DNA of 64,000 bases, from NCBI GenBank assembly GCA_002794775.1, contig NBAY01000055.1, forward strand, positions 1 through 64,000, read 5' to 3'. Position numbers and translations under genes: made by a program. Under the pieces are notes generated by a model. That model had not been told where the DNA came from. It was given only the letters and a program-made list of their open reading frames with translations, and searched no databases. The stretch is from Porodaedalea pini (taxonomy: Eukaryota > Basidiomycota > Agaricomycetes > Hymenochaetales > Hymenochaetaceae). Positions 10,908 to 22,700 of this stretch are shown here, one piece after another; position 1 is the first letter of the stretch, and each line of letters opens with the position of its first letter.

Positions 10908-12675
10908 TCATTCGTCTTCTAGCTCATCATCTTCATAACCCGTCTCCAGAGATTCATCCATACTATTTTGTGCAGAAAAGTCCCTGATCCGTTGCTTCAA
11001 CTTCTGCACCTCATCCTGCAGCTCGCTGATCCGTGACCTCTCGTCGTTCCGGAACTTCAAAAAGCGCGCTTCCTCCATTCAGTTCGCGCAGGATCATCGA
11101 CTTTAAATGTGCAGCCGACCGGAAGAAACTGCGAGAGAAATAGCGCTGCATCGTCAGGCTCGTTGATAATTGACGCCCCTAAGTCGAGTGATCTTAGCGA
11201 CGAAGCCGATCTTTGAACATAAGGATAGTCACTTCCCGACGCGTCGAGGAAGAGCGACAGAGTCTTCATGTCAGGACGGCAGTCTAGGATTCGCGGTAAA
11301 ACCTCGATGCTTGGTATCAACTCAACGAACCGAGCTATCTTGTCTTGTTTAGGCACCGGGTTGAGCTGAAAGACATACGAGGCGCCTGCATCCAATGACG
11401 AATTCAACGAGATCATCATTGGTCGCAAGAACCGGCTGAGTATGCTCGATGCTCAATGTATGAAGGAAAACCAAAGATTGGAAGGGTAACAGCACGTCAA
11501 TCGTCCAAGGTGTTGGCTCGTCATCAAGAACCTGCCTGTTCCACCGATTGTATGTCCAACGAGTGAATTCGACAATGCAGAGAGCTGTGCAATTGGCGCA
11601 AAGGAAGTTGATAAACGAACTGATATCCGTAACGTCGTTGGTGTGAACCATGTCTAGTTTGAACCTCCTCAGAAACCGAAAGCTACCCTGCAGGCGTAGG
11701 AAAAGTGCCGAGATAGAATTGACCTGTCCCTGAAGCGTGAGGTGCCGAATACGAGGGAAGTTATTCCCGCTCGTCTCGCACGACAGATCTAGGAGACCGT
11801 CTATATGTCCAGCCTGTTCCAATGGATCAACGTGCAGACTTTTAAGCTGTGGCAAGTTTGAAACGGAAGCCAGAATGGGGGTCGTTAATAACAAAGATGA
11901 CATGACAATTTTTTCCAGAGCCTTCATCCGGAGAAAGAAGTCTGACAGAACATCCTCCAAGCCTCTAACAGGGCACGCAGGGAAGGCTTCTATAAGCTTT
12001 AACATCGGAGCCCTTGATGAAACCTCGTTGAGAAACGTGTCCAACGCGCCTTTAATGTTCTCTCCTGACATAGCCGGAAGCCGGAAAGACAACATTCTCA
12101 GACACGGGCCGAGAAAAATGATAGTGAATCGTAGCCAATAAAAATTGGCTCGGATGCGGCAATGGAGCTTGACAAGGTTGGGTAATATGTAAGTACGGGG
12201 AGACGAACGTAACACCTCCCAAAACGCGGTCTCTTGCAGGTTTGTGTTCCTTTGGGCTTTCGAGTCGAACTCTAAGTCGAGTTCCCTAACGCGCCTTGCT
12301 ATCTTAGAGAAGGTGTCCCAATCGCTAGGATTCAGAAGTCTCGTGAAATACTTCACCAATGCAAGAGAATTGTAGTCAGTGAATGAAAAGTACAGAAAGA
12401 GTACAGAGTTGACATACGCATCCGGCGGCACTGGCATTCATTGGGCCAAGCATCTTAAAGAGGTCATACAGACAATATACGGTATGCCATGTATGGTCCA
12501 AGCCTACTTCCATCCAAGCACGGCATACCCTTGTGCACCGAGCAGCGTCGCCGACGTCGTTGAAGCTGAAAATCCGATCTTGGATTTCAGTAATGGATAG
12601 AACGCGGTGTACAACCGCATTATTAGCGAGTCGCGCACTGCCAGAGGAACGATGCCGCTTGCTCTTGGTCGACAT
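10908..12675 (-). pseudogene. F-box/LRR protein, copy D (frameshifted)
   Basis: A second, more distant F-box lineage converging on copy B. The start chosen at 12675 (MSTKSKRHRSS) fits the family better than the upstream in-frame Met at 12738. Exon 1, to 12418, has the F-box: VLSITEIQDRIFSFNDVGDA, then CTRVCRAWMEVGLDHTWHTV. An intron with donor GTATGT and acceptor GTGAAG joins it to YFTRLLNPSDWDTFSKIARR. The leucine-rich region runs to DLVEFVIGCRRLVCL, where an extra T (about 11373; CTTTCAG against CTTCAG in copy E) shifts the frame. The family sequence QLNPVPKQDK continues in the next frame and stops at 11057. The acidic coiled-coil tail can be followed to a TGA at 10908-10910. Divergent from UTP3, only 127 bp apart. 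Confidence 0.75.
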
Positions 12676-12802
12676 TGCCTGCACGTGAGTGTCTTTGATT
12701 CGAAGAAAAAATTCGTCGTCCTTCAACGAGAACGGCAAACTTTCATCACGTGATATACTTTCGACGTCTCAAAACTGCCGGCCTTCTGACCTTGGACTTA
12801 TA
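12676..12802. promoter_or_regulatory. Short divergent promoter, F-box D / UTP3, with E-box
   Basis: Only 127 bp separate the start codons of copy D (minus) and UTP3 (plus). A perfect 8-bp palindrome TCACGTGA at 12746-12753 is the clearest motif, and the same octamer lies before F-box copies A and C. A shared bidirectional promoter is inferred from spacing. If the longer D start (12738) is real, the gap is only 64 bp. Confidence 0.5.
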
Positions 12803-15025
12803 ATGCCACGCCGTCGGACCTCCAAAGGAAACCCATCGGCAAAAAGAGGCAAAAAGGAAGGCTCGATTCGAAGGTGGAATAATCGAGAGGACATCCCCCT
12901 TGACGAAGTTGATCAATGTGCGTACACCGATGTGGCCGTGGCATTCAAGACTGACAATTTTCAGTCCATGAACAACGTGACAAAATCCTTCTAGAGGGTG
13001 ATGAGGCTGCGCCAGACAGCGACCTTGATGATGATGAAGTTTTTGCCTTGAAGGGACTCTCCGAGACTTCGGAAGAGGAAGCAGATGAAGATGGCTTCGA
13101 GGATGAAGAGAATGAAGAACTAGAGGAGCAGATGCCGCGGAAGAAAACAAAAGGCGGCGAGAAAAAAACAGCAGGAAAGAAGGCTAGGGAGTCTTCTGAG
13201 AGTTCTGAGGAGACGTCTGACGATGAAGAGGAAGAGACATGGGGTCTCAAAAAGTCTGCGTACTATTCGTCAAATGCTGCGCAGCTCGAGTCGGATGACG
13301 AGGAGGCTCACGAGATGGAGGAGCAAGAGGCCCGTCGTCTTCAAGCGAAGCTTCGTGAGCCCATGAGGGAGGAAGACTTCGGCTATGGTGAGGCTTTGCA
13401 GAGCACGGTGGACCTTAAGGCTGTCGAGTACGTTCACCTGCTTCATAAGTCGCGAACTTTATTACCCTTGCTTATACCCATCGTAGTGACTTCTGGAAAC
13501 GAGTAGAAAACCCTACTGTCGATATGGCTGGCTCTGACAAAGCGTCAATTTTGCGGCATTTGGAGAAAACTAGCCCGGAGACGCTAGCCCTTGCCTTTGA
13601 GTGGGAAGACGTAGCACAGTCTATCATGAAGTCGGAAAAGAAGCTTTCTGAGCATGTTGTTCTAATCTTTATATGAAGTAATATTGACTTTTATTGACAG
13701 GATGCCGGATGATAAGGAGGACCTAACCCTTGGCCTGATTCATTTGCATCACCGTATGTCTTTCTCTTAGTCCACGCTACAATGAACTTATCAACGTCTA
13801 CCGTAGAAACCCAGTTGACATACGCCGCTCTCCTGGCTTTCTACCTGCACTTACGGTCCTCGGAAAGGTATTCTGCGCGACCGGAACTCCTCAGACAGCA
13901 TCCTATCCTGAAACGGCTCCTCACACTTAAACAAAGTCTTACCACCCTGGATGACCTTAACTTCGACATGTCTGACTCTGAAGACGATTTTCGACTCCGA
14001 AGATTTTGATGAAGAGGACGAAAGTGACACGGATGACATGATGGATGAACTCGACACGTGGCTGGCTACCCGAAAACGGGGGCTCGACGCTGGTGAACTC
14101 GAAGATCTACTTTCAGGAGCGGGTGTACCGGTCAGCGGGAAGCCCAGATTAAAGGCGAAGGCGAGGGCCGAGCAGCCACCAAAGAAGAAGCAGAAGAGCT
14201 CCAATGGCAAGGCGCTTCCGAAGGTCACGTTTGACGTGGAAGAGCCGACGTTGCCCAAGGCAGGTCCATCGTCGGTATCGACAAAAAAGAGCAGCGCGGC
14301 GAATGCGTTCGGCTTTGGAGAAGCGACCACACTGGATGACGCGGATGTAGCGGATAAGAGCGGGCGGCGGAAGGCACTACGCTTCCATACATCGAAGATC
14401 GAGAGTGCGAGTGCTCGTCGGCAGGGCGCGCGTAATGCGCTTGGTGGTGACGATGACGTGCCGTATCGTGACCGCAAAAAACAGGGCGAGAAGCAGAAAC
14501 GATCGAGCCTCGGTACTGGTGGCGCGGACTTGGATGACGCAGAGCCAGAGTCGCGCGAACAGCCTCGGAAACGCGGGAGAGAAGAGAACAGCGACGAAGG
14601 CAGTAGTGTGGAGGATGAAGATGATGGGTACTATTCTCTGATCAAGAAGCAAAAGAAGACGAAGAAAGCAGAGAAGAAAGCGCAGTATGATGCGATCAAG
14701 GAGGCAAATAGGTGTGTCTTCATCATTTCGGCCGCAAGGAGCGATTTTACTGACTTCAACCCTGTTTTACAGCATGGACTTCGACGACAGCTCCGCCACG
14801 GGCCAGCGCTCCGTCACGCGTGCCATCCTCGCCAACAAGGGTCTCACGCCCAAACGCGGGAAGAGCGTTCGTAACCCGCGCGTTAAGAAACGACAAAAGT
14901 TCGAAAAGGCGAAGAAGAAGCTCTCATCACAAAAGGCGGTCTATAAGGGCGGGATAGGCGACGCGGGCTATTACGGAGGCGAGAAGTCGGGTATCTCAAA
15001 GGTCGTCAAGAGTGTCAAGCTGTGA
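12803..15025 (+). CDS. UTP3: Small-subunit processome protein UTP3/SAS10
   Basis: Component of the U3 SSU processome, needed for 18S rRNA maturation in the nucleolus. The N-terminus is MPRRRTSKGNPSAKRGKK. Acidic Glu/Asp-rich tracts follow, then the Sas10/Utp3/C1D-type region (ILRHLEKTSPETLALAFEWE, LTYAALLAFYLHLRSSERY). The conserved C-terminal Sas10 domain has RSVTRAILANKGLTPKRGKS, NPRVKKRQKFEKAKKKL and a YGGEKSGISKVVKSVKL end at the stop. Introns are short. One fits only as GC-AG: donor GA/GCATGT near 13655, acceptor GACAG before ATGCCGGATGATAAG. In the acidic linker near 13990 (GACGATTTTCGA) the frame changes, which needs a one-base indel or an unusual 67-nt intron at 13936-14002. Identity is firm; the exact model in the middle is uncertain. 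Confidence 0.92.
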
Positions 15026-15766
15026 TTGTGATTCGATGCTATACCCCTTTGCAGCTTATTTTGGGAACTGCAAGTTTTGTTGGTTAGGACCTCTCCGATA
15101 GAATTGCATCCAATGACAATCAGACTTTGCTGCCCAACTGCAAGCTCAGAACATCTGTGCTAGCAACCCGGAGAGACAAGCCTGGGCAGACATTAAGGTG
15201 AAACCCCTCACCCCTCCCTCTCTCTGTCACTCCCTCACGAAGTTCTGCTCGGAGGAGAGGCGAGAAGCTCGTGAACAGGAAGAAGAATCGCACGTACTGA
15301 GTCAGCGATTGCAATTAGTGGCAAACTGAGGAACCAAAAGGCGTTGCACGTCGTTCAGAGCTGCCTGTGGGTTGTTTGCCATTTGGTAGTTTTATTCCAA
15401 CAAGTCCTAGTCCAAAAGCAATTGTCCTAAAATAGCGAGTTTAAATAATAAGAGTCTAAAGAAATCATCAAGATAGTACGGAGGCATCGGAAAACAGTCT
15501 AGGAATACAGTCACACGTCCGGCACAAGATCAAACACAGATAATACTATTCGCAAGCAAGAGGAAGATGTAACCGAAAAACAAAACAAGAGAACCGATGC
15601 GATGCAGGAGGCGCAAGGAAACGATAGACGAAGGCATATACATCACCCGCGGTACATTAAGTGCGAATAGGCGGCACCTTGAGAAATATGCGAGAGATCC
15701 TGGTCGGTCATCATCTAACACCATACATAAGTGAGAAAGACTCAGAATGTCAGCGTGTGCATAGGC
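15026..15766. other. Intergenic region, convergent 3' ends
   Basis: Between the UTP3 stop (15025) and the transcription factor stop (15767), which converge. It probably holds both 3' UTRs. I see no convincing reading frame, RNA gene or repeat. Confidence 0.6.
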
Positions 15767-18700
15767 TCAGGCAGAAAGAGACAGATTCACAACGTTAGTG
15801 TCTTGATGGGACGGCCCATTCTGATTATATGCGTCGACGTCCGCTGAGTGATCGATGGCCATCGGCTGCCCATGCTGCGTGGCAGCTACGCTCTGCTGCT
15901 GGGTAAGTGCAACGGATGCCATGTGGTTGATGTCCGATTCGCCGTTCAGTGCACTGGCATACATGCGCTCCATCTCGATGGCTTCTTCACCCGCTTCCTC
16001 ATAAGCGTAGTTGTACTGCTTGAGCCCGCCGATGCAGTTCGTTACCTCTGGCCGGCCGAGACGGGCGAGGAGCATACCTGCGGTCAAGCAGCTGAAGTGC
16101 ATGACTGCCGGGTCGAGTTTCTATTGGGGCGCGAATCAAGCTGTCAGTTAATCCGACTTGGTGGTTGGAGCGGCGATAAACTTGCCAAGTACCCGTTCGA
16201 GGTTAGGACACCAGTCTGAAAATTGGGAACACAGTTAATTGGTCGGAAGTCTCGAAAAAGCTAAATGAGTGGTACCAAGCCGGCGATGCGGAGAGCACCG
16301 TGTAAAGCCTCGTCCAGAAGTTTGTGCTTGACAGATTCAATTGTAGGGTTGGCCGGCACGTTCGTCATCGCGCTCATGCGGATCGCCTCATTAAATTCCT
16401 TGACCCCGAAGTCATCAACGGCGTTGAAGACAATCACCCACATGACATGGTAGGTCGCATCGCTCGCGCCTTTGCAGGCGAAGAGAAGGGGGAGAAAGCA
16501 GTAAAGGCACGTCAGTTCAATTTATCCCAAACGATCCTATAGGTCGGGCAGAAGTTGAATTTCTCACAAGCGGACACGGCAGAGACGAAATCCCACTCCG
16601 ACTCGAAATCGCTGGGGACGCCCACCCGGGGGAGGTGCTCTTCTCGCCAGTCATTGAGGCTGCTGACAATGTTGCACAAGACGTCGAATGGTATGCCATC
16701 GGACTCCGTGGTAGGCCGCCATAACTGCTTGGACATGTGTCGGGCTATGCGTGCGAGTGCATGTGCTGCGCGGTAATACCCCTGAGCATCGTAGTTAGTG
16801 GAAGTGAATAATTCAGGGCAAATGAAGTTCACCAACCAGAAACTAAAGTGAATAGACACAGCCCAAGTAAATATGGAATGATGATTACAACACAGCCCAC
16901 GAACCTCGTACTGCTCCCGAGGAGACAGTGATACGTTTTGCACATCATGCACCTCGGTCGGTATAGGATCGACAGTGTAAAAATCGATATCATAATCATC
17001 GTCGTCCCTGCGCTGTTCAATCAGCAAGCCCGGAGGGGGCTTTGGACAACCAAAAAAGCGCATGGTATCAGAGCTCACAATTGTGGCTTACGGCGATAAT
17101 AAGCCGAATGGTATGCATCCGCTAAACATGCCATCCACCATGCGAAGATCATCGTCCCCCGCGCCTCGGGATCCTGTATATTGGTCATGACAGCCTTGTG
17201 ATTGATCTGCGGCCGAACGGTAGTTAAGTTGAAGCCAGAAGGACAATTATTGTCAATCGCCGCTCACCTGGAGGACAAGAAGATGCCGAATAGCACAGGT
17301 AAGCCAGAAGCCGTGGAAACCTGTGAGGTGTAAAGAAGTGTTAGATCTATATGGATAGTTTGGAGGAAGGGAACTCGCAATCTGGCTCGTCAGGGGTTTC
17401 TGCCGAGAAGAAAGGGCATTAGAAAGGAAAGACAAAGATAGAGGGAAGTCGTACGGTTTTGTAGCGGCTCGATGAGCAGTGCAATGACAACATGGTCCAC
17501 AGTACTAATGCGATGCACTTTCTCAGCCTCTGCAACTTCGCGCGCCCGGTTGACAAGCGTGCGTGCGAGACGGCTCTGCCCGCCAGCACCCTCGCGATCT
17601 GCCACGAGCAGTGGATGTTCAGAGAACTTCGCACCCCATGCGATTACTGTCGCAAGCAATGCCGGGTGCAGTGGTTTCTCTGCTGGCGCCGAGGGTTGCT
17701 GTGGAGCGAGTGCAAGCTTGAGCCGCGAGCGAAATTGCGCTGGATTAAGCAGCGGGAGCCGCGTATGGCAGATCTGGAAGAAGACCTCGACCAGGTCCAG
17801 AGCAAATCTTGCGAGCAGATTCGAATTAGAACGAATAAGGACATGAGTCGAAAGCGAAAGATGGACATACTCCGTGCGAAATGCGTCGCTCTCAAGACGC
17901 TTGCTCATGTCACCCCATTCATTATATGTTGGTGAGCGACCTCTGCCGGAGGCTGAGAAGGATGCGGGATCACTAGTAAAACCCAATCAGTCTTGGTCTA
18001 TCAGGAATAATTCGGAGGAATCACGTCGGTCCCTCCGGGGAGAAGAGATATGCTAGCAACTGCGTAGTCGCTGCATGGGGAGACGATCGCGAATTGGGGA
18101 GTTGATAGGGAAGCGAGAGCGCGTACTGCGTTCCATACGGCTTGTTCCCTTGACTAGCTGCATTCTTAGGGGAAGTGTCTACAGGAGGAGGTCTATTTTG
18201 GGGTACGCGTCAGAAGTGCTGATGCAACGGCAGATGAAGCGAATTCACTGACGATTTGGAGCTCGATGCGCCCGGAGAACCACTGCCCGGGGAATGATGA
18301 GTGTTGATGGGATGTTACAGATGGTGATTGGGTATAAAAATACTCACCTAGCATTCGCTGAGCTAGGCGCTCGTGTTCGTCGACTCACACCGGCTCCGCG
18401 TTTTTTCTCAGACGTCTGTTGCTGGACAAAATGTCTGCCAATGACTCCGAGTCAGAATTTATGGAGCTAGTAGTATAGCGTCGACGTACGTGCAAGGATA
18501 ATTTTTCGAGATACAATGCTAAAATAGAACAACAGACAATATTAATATTGGGGGAGGCTATATGCTGTGAGACAGGCGCGAACTGACCTGGCACTAAAGT
18601 ACGCAGAACGTTCAGCTCAGAACCAGCAAAGACAGTTTGAGTAGCACACCTTGTCCTGTCCTGGGAGTTGTGTACATCTGACCTTGCGCGTCCTTGAGAC

Positions 18701-19047
18701 ATGAAGCCGATTAACACTGAGCACAGTGGGCTTGCAATGTGCAGAACTAACCTGCATGCGTCACAGGCGACGTTCTGGCGACGAGGCGGCGGAAGGGTCT
18801 TTGCAAGTTCGTGCATATGGTTCTGCTGAATGGGCGTGGGTAGGCCGATGTTGCCAGCACCTGCAACGAGGGTAATTAAATCATTAGGCCGCGAACGTTG
18901 GCGGCGCTACGACGAGGTTGAGAGAGACAGCGAGCAGAACGGCGCACCTTGAGTGGCTGTTGAGGCCGCCGTCGTGGACGATGTTGAAGGTTGAGTAGGG
19001 CGTTGAAGCGTCGTGAACGACGATGAAGGTTCAGCAGAAGAGTCCAT
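15767..19047 (-). CDS. Zn2Cys6 fungal transcription factor
   Basis: Gal4-type DNA-binding regulator. After splicing, the zinc cluster reads CDACRTRKVRCTQLPGQDKC, then QHCISKNYPC, giving C-x2-C-x6-C-x8-C-x2-C-x6-C. It is followed by THFVQQQTSEKKRGAG. A fungal-specific transcription factor domain follows from about 17990 down to 16270: VFFQICHTRLPLLNPAQFRS, FHGFWLTCAIRHLLVLQ, MRFFGCPKPPPGLLIEQRRD, ARIARHMSKQLWRPTTESDG. The C-terminal end is TNCIGGLKQYNYAYEEAGEE. The cluster alone is spread over four exons, one only 6 nt long. An upstream in-frame Met at 19098 lies about 4 bp after a TATAAAT box, so the Met at 19047 is the more likely start. The gene is divergent from TOM22. Target genes are unknown. 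Confidence 0.88.
18588..18593 (-). other. 6-nt micro-exon carrying a zinc-ligand Cys
   Basis: The minus strand reads ..TACTTTAG, TGCCAG, GTCAGTTC... The six bases TGCCAG sit between a good acceptor and a good donor. The previous exon ends CAGGACAAG before GTGTGC, and the next starts CATTGTATCTCG after ATTTTAG. Inclusion gives K-C-Q-H-C-I-S, which restores the fourth cysteine of the Zn2Cys6 motif with the right spacing. Skipping keeps the frame but removes that ligand. Confidence 0.8.
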
Positions 19048-19257
19048 ACTGCAGATTCGGTCCCGGTTTATGGTCCGCGGTAAGGGCCGCGCGCTCATAT
19101 TTATAAGGTCTGCTTCTGGCAGGTGGGAAAGTCAAGCTACCTAAACAACTTTTATTCCGCATTCTCGTCTATTTTCTTCAACACACTCTTGCCATCGGCC
19201 ACAGCGAGCAGGCAGCATTCTACATCGTCTCACACAACTAGGACTGCTCTTTACAGC
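19048..19257. promoter_or_regulatory. Divergent promoter, Zn2Cys6 factor / TOM22
   Basis: 210 bp between the chosen starts. On the minus strand TTATAAATATGAGCG lies at about 19093-19108, a TATA-like element placed right for transcription toward the regulator if translation starts at 19047. No clear TATA is seen on the TOM22 side. Confidence 0.45.
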
Positions 19258-19772
19258 ATGGTAAAAGTCGAGCTTGTTGACGAAAAGGACGAGCAAAACT
19301 CTGTCTACGCTTCGTCGTCGTCGTCCCGCACGGGTTCAACAGACTCCCTCGACTCGACCATCTCAGAGCCGGAGGCCGAATCATTCTACGACCGTGTCGC
19401 CGCCCTTATCGACATTGTGCCGCCAACGACCCGCTACAACATCAGGTCGCGCGTGTCGAAGACCTGCTCAGCTCTCAAAACGGCTGGCAAGCTCGCTGGC
19501 AATGTTGTCTGGATAGTCACGACCTCCGCTCTCCTCGTCGGCCTCCCACTCGCCCTCAGCCTTGAAGACGAGGCCAAAATTGTTGCACAGGAGAAGGAAA
19601 TGCTTGCTCAGCAGGCGGGTGCGCAGCAGGTGCGTCACGCGAATTTTTTTCACGCTTCTCAGTAGACTCAGGCTCACCGTGCTCCCGCGCTCAGATGATG
19701 GCGGGTTACCCCGCTATGCCGGGCACCAATCCCAACGAACAGCAGAAGGGTGTCGTCCCACCAGGTTTCTAA
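19258..19772 (+). CDS. TOM22: Mitochondrial import receptor subunit TOM22
   Basis: Central receptor of the TOM complex in the outer mitochondrial membrane. Two exons, 19258-19629 and 19695-19772, with a 65-nt intron, give about 149 residues, a normal length. The N-terminus is acidic and Ser-rich (MVKVELVDEKDEQN). Then come the conserved cytosolic piece (ESFYDRVAALIDIVPPTTRY) and a single membrane span (GNVVWIVTTSALLVGLPLAL). The short intermembrane-space tail includes SLEDEAKIVAQEKEMLAQQA and ends NEQQKGVVPPGF. The family usually has a conserved Pro in the membrane span; here GLPLAL fits. The upstream in-frame ORF from 19123 is not part of the protein: MVKVELV is the usual start. Confidence 0.92.
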
Positions 19773-22700
19773 TTTGCACTATCAATCACGACCGTAATTG
19801 CCATGCTTTGTCTTGGCCTTACATGCTTTCCATTGTGTCAACAAACGGAGCAGCGAGCGGGATCTATTCGCCGAACGACAGCACACTCTTATTGGTCTAT
19901 GATTTCCCCACGACTGTATCTTATATAGCCACGAATCCCATCTCTGCGCCTCGATATTCTCTCTCAGTCCCTGGCGCTCGCACCGCTTAATATGCTGTGT
20001 GCGATCATTGCCGTCTTCGCGTGAGCCTCCCACGCTTGTGCACACCACTCAGAGGTAATGGTTGCTGCGCAGTCGTCGACCACCTGCTCCAAGGGACCAA
20101 GTCGTACCACTCTCCCCTCTTGTATACAGATTCGCAGCAAGATGGCTCTCCGTTGCGTGGGTGAGCATCAGTAACTTCTCTCAGGGGCAGTTCACAGGCT
20201 TAGCGTGAGAGACAGATGTGAGTGCCAATCCGTGACTGCTTCTCTTCCGAGACTTGAGCATCATACGATCATGAACTGAGTATTAAGCGCGCTGGAAAAT
20301 CCAGACTATGAACTATTTCGAACTACAGCAAGGCGCTTTGCAACTATGTTTAAGAAACTGGTACCGGACGTCAAGGTCGTACAGACTTGCTCCGCTTACT
20401 CAAAGGTTCCATGAAGCCTCGCTTCGTGGTCTCTCTTCTAATGGAGAAGTCGTACTTGACAAAGCCCCTCAACGGCCAAGACCACGTTGGCTCCGTCCAA
20501 TATCAACGCTCTCCGCCATTTTGTCTCACATGTAGATGCGGAAAGCTTCGTGGACCACATCTCAAGCTTTCCAAGCACTCTTAGCCATCAGTCCGGTGCT
20601 CCGGGCCACGGCGAAAGCAAAGCCCGTTCTCGAACTTTCAGTGTTGAATTGGCTACATGTGCTCATAGTGTCTGCGATGGCTCCGAACTCGTGCTCGACG
20701 CGCTTCTCAGGCTTGGTAGCTCCCATATGATAATGACCATGACAAGCCCAAGGACGAGGGCTTATCCTTCGGCCGAGACTAATCCTGTGCTTGTGTGGAT
20801 GTGGGAGGATAGATTTCAAGGTATGTGTAAATATGGGCGTCATTTCTCTTGCCTCTGTAAGTGCTGATTAAAAGCGTCCCAACAGTTAATCCAAAAATTA
20901 CGGGCCCTCGCTGTCCTCGCTTTCATCAGCAATTCTAGACGAAAGTGACTTGGGTGCGCCGCGACGAGTCTGCTTTGCAGGTAAAGTTCAATGAAATAGA
21001 TCTTTGATTTTTGTAACTTTTGAACTGCGCATCTTCCGGCAGGTCGATGGTATGTTCCTTCCAGTCCATCCAACATCCAACATCAAATGGGAGAAACAGG
21101 CCATAGACCTACCGGCCGCACAAGCCTATAGGAAAATGGAAACGTCGTTTGACTCGTAAGATAATAATATTTTGTGGACCGCACGTCTTACTTAAATTCT
21201 GACAAGTCTCAAATGCAAGAGTCAAAGGTGAATTAGGTCCACTTCTTGCATGCCTAGCATAAAGTGGTACGGCAGAGAACGAAATCGCTAAAACTGATAA
21301 ATCTCAGAAACGAGAAATGCCTTGCGATGTGCCAGGTGGGAGCCACCTTCCATATCGGATTGTGAGACTTTTAAGCCTTTAGAGGTGGAAAGTATCCAAC
21401 TTTCTTTTGTCTTTTGCCACCGTGTCCGAACACGTCGTGCGCTTTTTTCCCTCATACGTTGCAAAGAAATAAGGACGTAAAGATACGAGTAAACTGCTTC
21501 TGTCAATTTCGTAGGCTGATTCGCCGGAAATCCTCCCTTTTTCATCGCGCGATAGGAAGATCCTGAGCATAAGCATCGGGAAACATCAGGTGGATTGCAA
21601 GCAGGACGGAAAAATGGCGCAAAAGAGCTGCAGACTTTTTCGGAGCTTCTCAGCTACAGTGACGAGAACGAGAAACTTGATGCACAGATTCTAAAGGACT
21701 CGTTTATAGTGCAGAAATATAACGCAAGGCAAGGCGGGACATACCGACCCCGACAGCGGTAAACTAAATGCGACTGAGGATATCTCCGGGTTGATCAAAA
21801 GTGCGCTGACTTGAGGCGCCGGCGAGCTGGCTCGGAATGCAATGGATTCGAAGATGTTGGGAGACTCGGTTTGTATGTTTGATCACTCCTCTGTTGAACT
21901 TCACTGAAATGTACATTACCGGATAGTCAGATTCAGAAATCAACGCCACCCTGCAACGTTCAGGCGTAATGAAGCCTGCAGCGCTAGAATATATGTATAT
22001 ATGTGATCTAGGTATATGCTGTGTGAAGCTGTTTTCTCCATCACTGGCACTTCTGACTTGCCATCTACCCGTAAGAGAAAGGTGAGCGTGGCACTGTTAG
22101 CCTTTACACAAGCTGCCTCTGCCTCGCTGATGGAGCGTGGTAGATTTGGAAGATGCATGGCATGCCACTTTCATGAGAACGGAACATAAATTTCTCTTGA
22201 ATACGATCAATGCCATGAACATTTGGCCCATGCGCGACCGTCCTCCCCAAAAGGATGTTACGCTTATTGTCCAAAATTGTGGAACGGGGAAGTCTCGGGA
22301 TGGTCTATGACAGGGCAAACATTCGTCTTCACGATACCATTCAACCTTCCGCCCAAGTTTGGAAAAGAGGTATGCATGTCTCAGCAACTCCCGTCATATT
22401 TTTTCCTTTCAAAATTTCTGGATATTAGACGGCGAGTTTCTCAAGACTGATAGAGATATACGCGACCGTCTGCTCTTTGTGCTCGGGTTAGAGCATCTTC
22501 AGCTCGACTGCAGATTCGCCGCCTCGTGTTCTTCCAGATTCTATTCTAGTGTATCATCCAGGAGCTCGGGACGGACGAATTTCTCAATCGTCTACCAAGG
22601 ATCTCAACGGATCAGTCTCCAGGTGAAATCGCTTGCTCGTACATGGTCTGATCACCTCGAAGACTCTGCCCCAGAAGAAGTAGGAAATCGAGAGAAGCTG

